From: Porphyra umbilicalis | Lineage: Eukaryota; Rhodophyta; Bangiophyceae; Bangiales; Bangiaceae | Assembly: GCA_002049455.2 (NCBI GenBank) | Contig: KV919050.1 | Location: 37,120-101,119, forward strand | Length of the DNA: 64,000 bases | Direction: 5' to 3' | Shown here: one piece after another, positions 41,776 through 52,332 of the stretch | Numbering within the stretch: the first letter of the stretch is position 1 | How the letters are laid out: each line of letters begins with the position of its first letter | Position numbers and translations under genes: made by a program | Notes under the pieces: model-generated | What the model was told of the DNA's origin: nothing | What the model saw: only the letters and a program-made list of their open reading frames with translations | The model's database searches: none

Positions 41776-43520
41776 CTAAAGGGCGCGGCCGCCGGCACGG
41801 CGACGGGTCGCTGGCGGCAGGGGGGGACGGCCACCCGTGCGGCGCTTGACGGGCGGCCGACCGACAGCACCGTCGGCAGGTACAGAGTCGGCCACCGGCC
41901 GACCGGATGCGCCGGCGGCAGCGACAGAGTCGGCGGCCGGCCGACCAACGGCAGCGGCGGCAGCGACAGAGTCGGCGGCCGGCCGACCAACGGCAGCGGC
42001 GGCAGCAACAGAGTCGGCGGCCGGCCGACCGACGGCAGCGGCGGCAGCGGCTGAGGCGGCGGCGGCACCACCAGGGTTGGCGGCGGCCAAGTACCGTCCT
42101 CGTACGTACGCCAAGGCCGCCGCCGCTCTGCTCGAAGCCTGTGCCGCCTTCGTCGCAGCAACACTCGCGTTGGTAGCCTCAACTTTGGCCCGCGCTGCGG
42201 CGGCGACCGCCGCCCGGTACTTCGCCGACGCGGTCGCCGACTCGGCTGCCGCTGCGGTCGCAGTAGCCGCCGCCTCGGCGGAGGCGACCGCAGCCGCAGA
42301 GGCGGCGGCGACCGAGGTGCGATGAACAGCCGCCCGATCCTCAGAAGTGCGAATGAGGACGAAGCGCCGCTTGCGGACGGCAGGTTGCGCCCACTGCTGC
42401 CGGGGCGGCCGCTTGCCAAAGAGGGACAGCGCGGGGGTGGCGGCAGCCGCAGCCCCGACCGCAGTGACAGAGGGTGCCTCTACTGGAGTTCTCTCCCCGG
42501 CGGCCTCGGGCTCGGCCGCCGCTCGTCGGGTGGCGGCGGGTTGTCCCCCGGCCACCTGGGCGGGCTTAGCGGTCGCTCCTGCCCTGGTTGCTGGCCTACC
42601 GACGGGCCGCCCGCCGTCCACCGACCCGGGCTTGGAGGCGGCTCGTTGAGCGTCGCGCCGCCCGTCCACCTTGGTGGGCTTGGCTGCCGACCGTTGGGCG
42701 GCCCGCCGCCCGTCCACCTTCGCGGGCTTGGCTGCCGACCGGTGGGCGGCCCGCCGCCCGTCCACCTCGGCGGGCTTGGATGCCGACCGTTGGGCGGCGC
42801 ACCGCCAGTCCACCTCGGTGGGCTCGGCTGCCGACGGTTGGGCGGCGCGCCGCCCGTCCACCTCTGCGGGCTTGGCTGCCGACCGTTGGGCGGCGCGCCG
42901 CCCGTCCACCTCGGTGGGCTCGGCTGCCGACGGTTGGGCGGCGCGCCGCCCGTCCACCTCTGCGGGCTTGGCTGCCGACCGTTGGGCGGCGCGCCGCCCG
43001 TCCACCTCTGCGGGCTTGGCTGCCGACCGTTGGGCGGCCCGCCGCCCGTCCACCGCGGCGGGCGTGGCTGACGACGGTCGGTCGGCGCGCCGCTCGTCCA
43101 CCGCGGCGGGCTTGGCTGACGACGGTCGGTCGGCGCGCCGCCCGTCCACCGCGGCGGGCTTGGCTGCCGACGGCCGGGCGGCGTGCCGCCCGTCCACCGC
43201 GGCGGGCTTGGATGACGACGGTCGGGCGGCGCGCCGCCCGTCCACCGCGGCGGCGTCCACGGCCGTCGTTCTTGTGGTGGCGCGCCGCCCGTCCACGGCG
43301 GCGGAGGTGGTCGACGGGTTGGTGGCAGACGACCACCTTGCAGAACTGGACGCGGTGGGGGGGGCGGGCAGCAGCAGTCGCACTGGCAGTGCGCCAAGTG
43401 CGGGGCGACCGCGTCGGTCCAGTCGCGAAGCAGCCGCCGATCTTCGTCGTTCCGCCACCGCTGCCGCCTCCGCTGGGCCCTCCGCCGCTTGGTGTCGGGA
43501 GGCTTCTTCTCCCAAATCAT
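41776..43520 (-). CDS. Repeat-rich protein with basic Myb-like start
   Basis: The start MIWEKKPPDTKRRRAQRRRQ, then RWRNDEDRRLLRDWTDAVAP, has the W..DED..L...W spacing of a SANT helix. After a G/C run at about 43357 the frame changes into about 13 copies of a 16-residue repeat (type AAKPAEVDGRRAAQRS). The end is Ala-rich with RKRRFVLIRTSEDRAAVHRT and AKYRAAVAAAARAKVEATNA, then four 14-residue copies of VGRPAADSVAAAAA. It stops at TAG 41776-41778, five bases before the next gene's ATG on the same strand. The very close spacing suggests a shared transcript or a broken single gene. Function unknown. Confidence 0.5.
41880..42055. repeat. 42-bp tandem repeat
   Basis: About four copies of a 42-bp unit containing GACAGAGTCGGCGGCCGGCC. 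It keeps frame on the minus strand and encodes the C-terminal VGRPAADSV repeats. Confidence 0.9.
42640..43290. repeat. 48-bp tandem repeat, about 13 copies
   Basis: Unit of 48 bp with CCCGTCCACC at fixed spacing (for example at 42901 and 42949). Variants fall into at least three types (CGGTGGGCTCGG, CTGCGGGCTTGG, GCGGCGGGCTTGG) that alternate, as expected from unequal exchange. The length is divisible by three and all copies keep the minus-strand frame of the repeat-rich protein. Confidence 0.92.
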
Positions 43521-44024
43521 GGCGTCGGCAGCTGCCCCTTAATAGGAGAGGACCAACCACCGGGGGCGGCCACCGGCCACGCGAGCCACGGGCGGCAGCC
43601 AGCCGCAGCAGCCGGGGGCGGCAGCCGCCCACACAACCAGCGCGCGGCAGCCGCCCACACCGCCGATGGGCGGCAGCCGCCCACACCACCGACCGGCAGC
43701 CGCAGCAGCCGGTGACGGCAGCCGCCCACACAACCAGCGCGCGGCCGCCGCCCACACCGCCGACGGGCGGCAGCCGCACACACCACCGGCGAGCGGCCGC
43801 CGCCCACACAACCAGCGCGCGGCGGCCGCCCACACCGCCGACGGGCGGCAGCCGTCCACACCACCGGCGCGCGGCCGCCGCCCACAGCACCACACCACCG
43901 GCAAGCGGACGGCAAGCGCGCGCGCGCCAAGCGCGTCAACGCGTGCCCCCCTCTGGCAGCGCAGGCGGCCGCCAAGCGCGCACTGGCGCGGCAGGCGCCC
44001 CCGCCGTGGCCGCACCCGCCGCAC

Positions 44025-44068
<44 letters not shown>

Positions 44069-45249
44069 CCCCGGAAGCCGCCCACAAAAGGAGGGGGGGG
44101 GGGCCCGGGAGAGGCAAACCGACGTGGGAGACGGAACGGGGTGGTGGGGGGGTATCGCCCCAGAAGGGGCCCACAAAGCAAGTCAAAAAGCGCGCGCAAG
44201 CTCGAGCCCAAACCTGCCGTGCACCGGCCGCTGTCAAGGGCACGGCCGCCGCAAAAAAAGGGCGCGCAAAAAAAGCGCGCGCACGACGGGCAGCCGCGTC
44301 AGCGACGATGGCGCTGGCGGGGGTGTGACGATACCGCGCAAGAGAGGCGGGTGCTGGGCGGCACGCCGTGGGGGGCACGAAGCAAGCTTCCAACACGACG
44401 GCACGCCCTGCGAGCGTATGCCCCACCACCGACGCCACCGCCACATCCACACCCCCCCCTCAGGGACACGCACCAGGGGTGGCCCGCGCCCGCGCGGGGC
44501 CCAAGACTGAACGCGTCGCCTCGAGCCCCGCCACCACACGCCTGCGCTGGGCCTCGACGGCAGCCGCCGCCACGCTTCTCAGCACGAGGCCGACGATGCG
44601 GGGCGTGACGGCTGCCGCGCGCGAGCCCGCCCGAAGAGCTGACAACCCCAGGCCGAGGCTGACAGACCGAGAAAAAGGTGCGAGCTAGAGCAAGGCGCCA
44701 GAAACGGGTCACGGGCACGGCGCAGAGAGAGGGCTCCAACGGTCGCAGACATGAGCCAATCAAATGGAAGTCAGCTGGAGGCACGATTTCTGGAGAAATT
44801 GTCCTGCTGATGGTGGTTCGCCTCAACCAATGAAAAGTGGCTGTACTGCTGACCATGCGGAAGCGGCAGCCAGGCATCTTGGCCCAGGTCCCTCAGTACT
44901 GTCGCGCCCACCTGTCGGCTGTCAGCCGTCACTAGGGACTGCGAGCCGCCTGCGGGGGGGCACGCCAGCGCGGCCTGCTCATGTCCGACGGGCGAACGGC
45001 CAGCAGCGCACGACGCGGCCGCGGTGGGGGGAAGTGGTGGACTCAGACAGCCTGGTCGGGGTGTCATAAGCAGGGCCTGCGGATCGTCCCTAAAACGATC
45101 CGCGGCGCGCGCATGACGCGAGGCGATCGCGTGGCAAGCCGCCACGCGGTGGCGTTCGCGGCCGCCGTGTCTCGGTCGCGTCGTCAGCACGACGCGTGCC
45201 GGACACGAGATTCGATAGAGACCGGCCCTTCCCACACACAGTCGGACAC
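43521..45249. other. GC-rich low-complexity region
   Basis: From 43560 to 43890 degenerate CGGCAGCCGCCCACACC repeats; at about 44026-44073 a (GCC)n microsatellite; a G-run at about 44092-44103. Frames are open on both strands without motifs. From 44700 to 45249 base use is ordinary and no gene is seen. Confidence 0.5.
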
Positions 45250-45850
45250 AGTGGGGCACGACCACGCTCGCAGCTGTTGGTGGTGGGCCCTGCCCGGGAG
45301 GATGTGTGACGGGAGGGCACCACCACGCTCGCAGCTGTTGGTGGTGGGCCCTGCCCGGGAGGAGGTGTGACGGGAGGGCACCACCACGCTCGCAGCTGTT
45401 GGTGGTGGGCCCTGCCCGGGAGGGGGTGTGGCGGGATGGCACCACCACGCTCGCAGCTGTTGGTGGTGGGCCCTGCCCGGGAGGGGGTGTGGCAGGATGG
45501 CACCACCACGCTCGCAGCTGTTGGTGGTGGGCCCTGCCCGGGAGGGGGTGTGGCGGGATGGCACCACCACGCTCGCAGCTGTTGGTGGTGGGCCCTGCCG
45601 GGAGGGGGTGTGGCGGGATGGCACCAACACGCTCGCAGCTGTTGGTGGTGGGCCCTGCTGGGGAGGGGGTGTGGCGGGGGGGCACCACCACGCTCCCAGC
45701 TGTTGGTGGTGGGCCCTGCTGGGGAGGGGATGTGGCGGGGGGGCACCACCACGCTCCCAGCTGTTGGTGGTGGGCCCTGATGGGGAGGGGGTGTGGCGGG
45801 GGGGCACCACCACGCTCCCAGCTGTTGGTGGTGGGCCCTGCCCGGGCGAT
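45250..45850. repeat. 61-bp minisatellite, ten copies
   Basis: The core GCTGTTGGTGGTGGGCCCTG starts at 45274, 45335, 45396, 45457, 45518 and 45579, then at 60-61-bp spacing to 45822. Copies differ mainly in TGCCCGGGAGG against TGCTGGGGAGG and in CTCGCAGC against CTCCCAGC, so the right-hand copies form a subtype. The unit is not a multiple of three, which argues against a protein-coding role. Confidence 0.95.
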
Positions 45851-46634
45851 GTGTGGCGGGCGGCCACGAAAAGTCTTGGCGCGCCTCTGCGCTCGCCACT
45901 TTGAGCTGTCCTCCCAGGTGCTTGTCATTTTTCAGTCTCGAGCTGTATGCAACAGCTGGTACGGCAGCGCCGCATCACAGAGAGCCACAAACAGGGATCT
46001 CAGGCCAAGACTCGTTGCCCTGGATCTGCCTCCTTTTCTCGATCTCGAGGCCGACGACACTCGTTCTGGGGCGGATCACTCGAATGCCGGTCGATCATCT
46101 GAGACATCCGTGCCAACGTGCGGCTCCCATGCTCCGTGGTGTGGGCCGGGGGAGAATACGTCTCACTCTTCATTGTGATTCTCAGCGATTTCTCTCTGGC
46201 GAGAGTACCATTGGCTGGGAGAATACCTTCGCCGTGTGCCGTGGCAGCCCGTGGCGCCGCCATGTGGCGCTCAATCGACGTTTTTAACGACGATCTCTCA
46301 CTTTGTGTCATACATGTGCTTCGTGTCTGCATCGTGTCAAACGATCGCTGCCTTTCGTCGGCCTGTCGACCGCAATCTGCAGCGGATCTCGCGGATCGCC
46401 CCACCTCAGAGGCTCCGAGATTCCGCGGAAAGTTTACTCCAAGGGATTGGGCCACGGACCGCCCACCAACACGGAGGACTATCGATGGAAAAGTAGCCCG
46501 GTACGGAGTAACTCTATTGCACATATGGCCCATTTCAGGACCCTACAATAGGCGGCCCGTGAGGGGGCGCCACGTCGCAAGGCCAATTGAGATTTTAAGG
46601 ATAGTCCTTTGACATTGCTAGGTTTGCTCTCATG
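45851..46634. other. Intergenic region, no supported gene
   Basis: Ordinary base composition, with no conserved frame on either strand and no clear repeat. Confidence 0.4.
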
Positions 46635-46769
46635 GCTAGATGTGGCCTTGTTGTCCCTTGTCACCTTCCTCTTGCTCCATCTCACATCATGCTGTTCTAC
46701 ATCACTTGAAGGCGCTCTCCGTGACGGTCATGAAGCATCGAAGAACAGTGTCAAAAATGCAAATACTGT
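46635..46769 (+). repeat. Left 135-bp inverted repeat
   Basis: GCTAGATGTGGCCTTGTTGT begins it and AATGCAAATACTGT ends it. It is AT-richer than the segment it encloses. Confidence 0.9.
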
Positions 46770-46859
46770 ACGTAGCCACAGACAAGCAGAATATGGAATT
46801 CGACGAGAAAAGCTCTCACAAGGGCCTTCAAGGGGGATTTTTCACCAGCTTGACAGATT

Positions 46860-48288
46860 TCTCGTCGCCGAATCGAGAAAAAAGGGCCTCGTCGTGGATC
46901 CTGCAACGAGCCCCACTGTCGGCGTCGGGCGCCGCAAGCGGGGGCGGCGGGGGAAGTGGCGGCGGCGGCGGGGGCGCGAGCTCCCCTTGGGCGGCGCCCG
47001 AGCAGCGGCGCCTGCGCGTGGCGCGGCCGGCGGCGCCGCGCGTCGGGCTGCCGGCGCTCGCGCCGCGAGGCAAGACATCCTTTGGGGCGGCGGCGGCCGC
47101 CGCCGCGGGGAGCGGGGGGGTGGGTGACGATTGGGCGGGCGATGGGGCGGCGGGGGAGGCTGGGGGGGGGGGGGGGCAGACGCCGACCACGCCATAGGCG
47201 CCGGCGACGGTGGCGTCAGCGGCGGCGGCGGCGGGGCGGGAAACAAGGAGAATTGGGCAGCAGCGTCGACGGCGGCGCACCCCGTTGCGTATGGGGACGC
47301 TTCCCCAACGGCGACGGCCACGACCGCGTCGCTGGGCGCCTCCCCCGCGCGTTTGACGCTGACAGGCGTCTCCAAGACCGACGCCCTCTCCCGCACGTCG
47401 GGCATGGATGGCAGTGCGCCGCACGTGAGCCTCTATGGGGAGGACGTCGCCGCCGCCGTGACCGCTGTCGAGGACCGCGACGACGACGACGACGAAGGGG
47501 CGGGGCCGCTGGTCTTGTGCCGCCCCCCTCCGGTGGCCTCGCTTCACCGCATCCTCGACTCCGCCATGGTCGGCGCGCCTACCGCCCCCGTGTAGCGGCC
47601 GGTGGTCGGCGCCCGTGGCGGCGGCGGTGGCGGCCGCGGCGCGGGGTGGGCCCCCCCCGGCAGCGGTGGGGGCGGGGGGGGGGGACGCCGCTTGGCGGCC
47701 GGCGGCGTGCGTGCGGCCGCCGCCGTCGCCGGCCGCCTCGGCGGCCGCACCCCGTGGGCGGCTGCGGCGTCGGCGACGCCCATGGCGCCCGTGGCCGACC
47801 TTGCGCGCCTCAACAGCCTCTCTCACTGCGCGGGGCGGGCAGCGTAGGCGCCCGACGGCGGCGGGGCCGTGGGTTGGGGAAGCCCCGCGGCAGGGCCGCT
47901 ACCGCCGCGGGGGCCCCCGCGTCGGCCCGCGCGGCGCGGAAGGGGCGTGGACGACCCGGATGCTGCATCGGGGGTCGGCGTGCCGGCCGACCGCCCGCCG
48001 GCGGGCGCGGGCGGGGGCGGGGGCGCGCCAGAGGAGCTGCCGCCGTCGCTCATTGCGTTGCTGTCCACGGCGCCACCGGCGCCGTCGGCGGCGGTGAGCG
48101 ACGCGTCGTGGGCGGCCGCGTCGGGGCGCGTGTGGGCGGTTCTCGGAGCGCTCCTCGCGGCGCACCGCGCGCTCGGGGTGCGGGTGGGCAAGCTGGGGGC
48201 CGCCGTGCGGTGCGTCGGCGCCACGTCGGCGCAGCTGGGCCAGCTGCTCACGGAGCTGGAGGGGCGGCTGCGGGCGGCGGGCGGGTGA
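46860..48288 (+). CDS. Captured gene segment, unrecognised
   Basis: Protein-like stretches follow in order but in changing frames, with switches at G-runs: FSSPNREKRASSWILQRAPL and APRGKTSFGAAAAAAAG (to about 47160); LTLTGVSKTDALSRTSGMDG and VSLYGEDVAAAVTAVEDRDD (to 47595); MAPVADLARLNSLSHCAGRA (to 47847); and PPSLIALLSTAPPAPSAAV with VWAVLGALLAAHRALGVRVG and AQLGQLLTELEGRLRAAGG (stop 48286-48288). The last part is predicted to be a long helix or coiled coil. I do not recognise the family. The segment sits wholly between the inverted repeats, so it may be a captured fragment and not the functional host copy. Confidence 0.4.
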
Positions 48289-48726
48289 GGCGCGTGCGGC
48301 GGGGGGGGTGGCGACGCCGCGCCGGCGGGCGGGTGCACGGGGGGTCGAGCGTGGCCGCGTCTCGGCTGGGGGGGGGGGGTGCGACGCGGGCGGCGCTTGT
48401 ACCAGTGGAGTTGGGGGTGGCCCCCGTTCGGGCCCAGCCGGCGGCGGCACGGTGTCTCTGCGTGGGCGGTCCTTCTTGCCGCGGCGGCCGTGCGGTGTTG
48501 CTCGTCATCCATGGATACACGGCCCGCAGACCGCAAGTGGTCCAGTCTTTCTCCGTTCTTGTCGCTTCCGTTCTTGTCCAGGGGGGGATAGCAACGAACG
48601 CGGTCGACCGGCCTCTACGGTACAATCAACGGCGGTCGTGGCTCCCGATCATCCTCTTCTGCACGAAAAATGTGGGCTACTTTCTGGTCGTACGATCGCC
48701 ATAGAGGAGGACAGCATTGGAGAAAG

Positions 48727-48861
48727 ACTGTATTTGCATTTTTGACACTGTTCTTGGATGCTTCATGACCGTCACGCAGAGCGCCTTCAAGTGATGTAGA
48801 ACAGCATGATGTGAGATGGAGCAAGAGGAAGGTAACAAGGGACAGCAAGGCCACATCTAGC
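48727..48861 (-). repeat. Right 135-bp inverted repeat
   Basis: Inverse of 46635-46769; ACTGTATTTGCATTTTTGAC begins it on the plus strand and CCACATCTAGC ends it. Confidence 0.9.
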
Positions 48862-49116
48862 AAGCGAGTAGGGTCGCAACGATGTTTGAACATGAAGCTC
48901 GTTGAGCTCTTAAACCCCGCTGGGAGCAAGCGGTCATATTAAGTCGCTCACAGGGTGCGGAGATACAGATAATTTTCGTTTGTACCCATCGCCAGTTGTT
49001 TACAGTCACTGACAGTACCTGGGTTCCTCTGGCTCGACTTGCGATCGGCTGCCGTCAGATGATCTGCGCGATCGTCTCGATTACGTACCACACTACTGGG
49101 GTGCGCAAAGGGTGTA

Positions 49117-49317
49117 CAGTCAATATCCGCTTATATGCGCTCCGGTTATATGACACCCTGTCATATAACTGGGAGAGCAATTATCTCCAGAATCGGCCCT
49201 TCTGCCACTGTGGAGCAGGAGAGAAGTTATTTCTGGTCGCGGCGCGGACGTTTGTAGCCCACCTTTTCCTGCATGGCTGTGCGTGCGTGGGGGTGATACA
49301 TAAGCGGATATGGACTG
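49117..49317. mobile_element. pogo-related MITE, 201 bp
   Basis: Ends CAGTCAATATCCGCTTAT and ATAAGCGGATATGGACTG are near-perfect inverted repeats flanked by TA (49115-49116 and 49318-49319). The first 12 bases, CAGTCAATATCC, equal the outer end of the full-length pogo element at 51.7-54.7 kb, so that transposase is its likely mobiliser. A perfect 11-bp hairpin (GTTATATGACA, loop CCC) lies inside at 49145-49169. Confidence 0.85.
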
Positions 49318-51698
49318 TACTGGGGCGTACTGCGGCCTAGAATTTGTACCCAGAAAGTGAAATCAATGCTGGGGTGGCGCGGGCTCCACTGGCCTCTCAC
49401 CAGCCCGTGGAAACGCAGGCTACAAGTGGCGCCCTCAGTCCTGGTGTTGTCCCCGCCGACGGCGGTGGGATTCGGCGGGATTCCTCATCATGTAGCCTCG
49501 CCGGATCGCTAATGTAGCCTCACCGGGTCGAGAGGGAATTCTCGTGCGTGAGACGATTCAATGCCTCGATGCAAGGCCTGGACGAGACTGGTCACGGATC
49601 AACTCCGGCGGTTCATCGCTGGATTTCTGGAACGCTGCGCTGCGCTCTACGTGGCCCTCACTGAACCCCCTGTGATACCCCAGGTCAGATCTCATCGTAA
49701 CGACTGCATCTGCTTTCAAGGCTACGGCCACGCCAACGCCTCCGCTTCGTCGATGCCAACGTCGACGGTCTCTCCATCGACGCCTGATACGCACCCCCCC
49801 CCCACACCCGCCGCAGTTGCTCACGGGCGCCGATGCCCCCACTCCGTCAATGCCCTACACACACCCACCGCCAGCAATCATTCGGCCGGTCACATCTCGT
49901 AGTACCTGACGTCACCGGCTTGCAGACTGCGCCCACGGCCACCCATTCAACTAGTTGACAGTAAAATAACCCTCTCAAGAACGCCCCTAAATCGGGTGTA
50001 GAAGTTACTGGTCAGCCGAGGTGTCATACTTCACTGTGCTGTTCTGTCAACCATCCGCCATATGGAGAGCTGCAAGCCTCGTGTGTGGACCCAGCACGCC
50101 TCACCATCAGTTGCGTGGAGGGCGGCACGCCTTTTGCGGGGATCTCGACCCTCATTTATTGACACTGTGAGCCTTACTGGGCGGTCAATCGTCATTTGTT
50201 CTCACAGGCATAGGCTGGGATCGGATCCTCAGTGGCCGCGTTTTGACTACCCGTTGCTTCGGGCGATCATCGATTGGTGCAGCGTATGTCGCTCTTAGGA
50301 GGGTCAGCCGACGTGGAAACTCCCCGGGGAACGGCGTCCAGTGGGCCGTTGGCCCTCAATGGTACCACCTGGCCGTGCCCCCCACTCCGGCAGCCCTCGC
50401 GAACCCCCGCCCCTCCGCACCCCCTGCGCCTTAAAGGCGTTCGGCCGCGGTACAGCTACCGCTGAAGGCTACCGCCGTCGTCGCGCATGAAGGAGGGGCC
50501 GGGAGTCACGCCGGCGTCAAGGCTTCCTCTACCGCGTACGGATCCCGTCACGCTCGAGCTGCGCGTCGTTGACAGCCCCCTCGCCCGTCTTGTATTTTTA
50601 GTTTTCAAGTACGTTACGTGTCGTGAGGACTAGTAGGACAAGGAGAGTGGTATGATGTGTGCACTGCGTATCGTTTGGTCCGCCGTTCTCCCTCCGTAAA
50701 TCTGCACCCGTCCAGTGATGTGCTTCTTCTCTCTCTGCCCATGTGGCCTTTGCCGCCACCTTTTCGCCTACTGCCGCTGTTCTCCTACTGCCTGTTTCCT
50801 GCCCACTGCTCTTTTCCCTCCGCTGCCTCCTTTCCCAATACTTCCCCTTTTAGCCCTACTGCCCATTGTTCTTCTACTGCACCATGTATTTCTACAGTCT
50901 CATTTGCTCCTACGGCCCCTGCTACCCCTACAGTCGTCGCGGACGGCGCGGATGCGGACGGCGAGGGGGTGGGGCGCTGCATGTGCTGATTTTCCTGTCC
51001 TTGCTTCGTTCTGGCTTTTTGGGTGCGGTTCGGGTCCGGTGGCGAGGGGCGGGGGAAGAGCGCGAGGAGGTAGGAAGAGGGTGTACTACCCCCAGGCAGA
51101 GGGCGCTACAGAACCATAAAAGACGCTTCTGTTTTCTGCAACGTATTCAGCTGGTGCGGCCCTGTACGACAGCTCTCCTGCTGGCATCACGTATCAGACC
51201 GCTGATTGAATACGAATCCAGCCCAGGCACGCTCGCAATCGTGGCACCAAGGGGGGCCACGTGACTTGTCTCAGCAGGTGCGGTGATGCCCCCAATTGGA
51301 GCTGTGACGGGGGGGGGGGGCGGCTCCCGGACATGTCGTTGAACAGTGTCAGAACCGTGCTGGCCGCGTACTGTTGCTCTAAAATGCAAATATGCCATCT
51401 ATACTGATAGTGTAGACACTGAGGAAAAGCGGGGTCGAATATGGCCCAGTACAGCCATTTCAGACGTACTGGCACCAATCTGAAAACCGCCGGGGTAAGT
51501 CCCCAAGTAGCGTGGTACGGAATCGCGACGATCTTCCTTGTCCGAGGGCGCACGAGAATGCAGCATTCGACTGTTTGCAGACAATCGAGTCGCCAAAGTG
51601 CATCTTGGTTAGGTCCTGGTCAGATCCTGCTGAAGGGGTCCAGAAGCCCGCATCCTTGACAGTTGAACACGTGCGCAAGGGTGTCAAAAAACCGGGTA
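49318..51698. other. Intergenic region, no supported gene
   Basis: Mixed composition. From 50700 to 50990 the plus strand is strongly pyrimidine-rich (CTCT, CCTTT tracts) and gives Leu/Pro/Ser-rich frames without motifs. A G-run is at about 51307-51320. No gene or RNA is recognised. Confidence 0.4.
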
Positions 51699-51703
51699 CA
51701 GTA

Positions 51704-51835
51704 CAGCCGTTCTCGCAAAAACCTCGCACGCCAACTGTCGCACCACTCTTAACAATCGGCCTTCACGGGGTCGCAGAGGCCGATTTGTGAGAGTGGTGCA
51801 ACAGTCGGCGTGCGAGGTTTTTCAGAGAACGGCTG
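51704..51835. mobile_element. Foldback MITE nested in the pogo terminus, 132 bp
   Basis: Two arms of about 59 bp (CAGCCGTTCTCGCAAAAACC on the left; inverse ending GAGAACGGCTG on the right) match at close to 90 percent around a short loop near TTCACGGGGTCGCAGA. TA flanks both sides (51702-51703 and 51836-51837). It splits the left terminal repeat of the larger element five bases from its end. Confidence 0.88.
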
Positions 51836-52332
51836 TATCCGTCTGGCACCAGTTTTTCACAACTGCCTCAGAACATGGGATTTTCTGTTCGTTCTTCGAA
51901 CGAAAAAAATATGGACGGACTCCTGAGAACCTCACGAGGAAGCACGTCGTTTCAGTTTCCAACGAAGTGCTCCCGTTCGTTGTCTAGAAAATGCACCTAA
52001 AATAGGGCCTGTACCAGTTCTTCACACAATCAATCTCGAGTGTGCACGGCCACAGATCGGGCTGAAAAACTTACATCAAACATGTATTTGATTTATTTCG
52101 TCTGTTGGACGCGGATCTGGAATCCGACTCGTCGAGCGTTGTCAAGCGGTTCAGACACGACATGAACATGCAGACAAACGCCCCGCATCCCTCGCCGTCT
52201 GCCCTGTGGTCACAAAGCAGTGCCCCTGACCGTTTACGATGCCCCCTTCCCATCCCCATCAAGACGAAACGAATGACGTACGCCGCCACTCCACATGCGC
52301 CCTACACACTATGGCACGCGCCAATCACAAAA

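Larger units (their letters stand above)
46635..48861. mobile_element. Pack-MULE-like element: gene segment between 135-bp inverted repeats
   Basis: Sequence at 46635-46769 is repeated in inverse orientation at 48727-48861 with five differences in 135 (about 96 percent identity). Each begins GCTAGATGTGGCCTTG from the outside. The 1.96 kb between them is much more GC-rich than the repeats and carries protein-like sequence without transposase motifs. Long terminal inverted repeats around captured gene sequence are the hallmark of Mutator-type Pack-MULEs. A 9-bp target duplication was not found, so another foldback class is possible. Confidence 0.6.

Noticed and set aside
43521-44608. Long plus-strand frame through 42671-44608
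   Set aside because: It reads the antisense of the 48-bp repeat and then low-complexity DNA; the minus-strand frame has the protein-like ends.
45250-45850. Possible CRISPR-like array
   Set aside because: Repeat units are contiguous with no unique spacers, and the genome is eukaryotic; it is a minisatellite.
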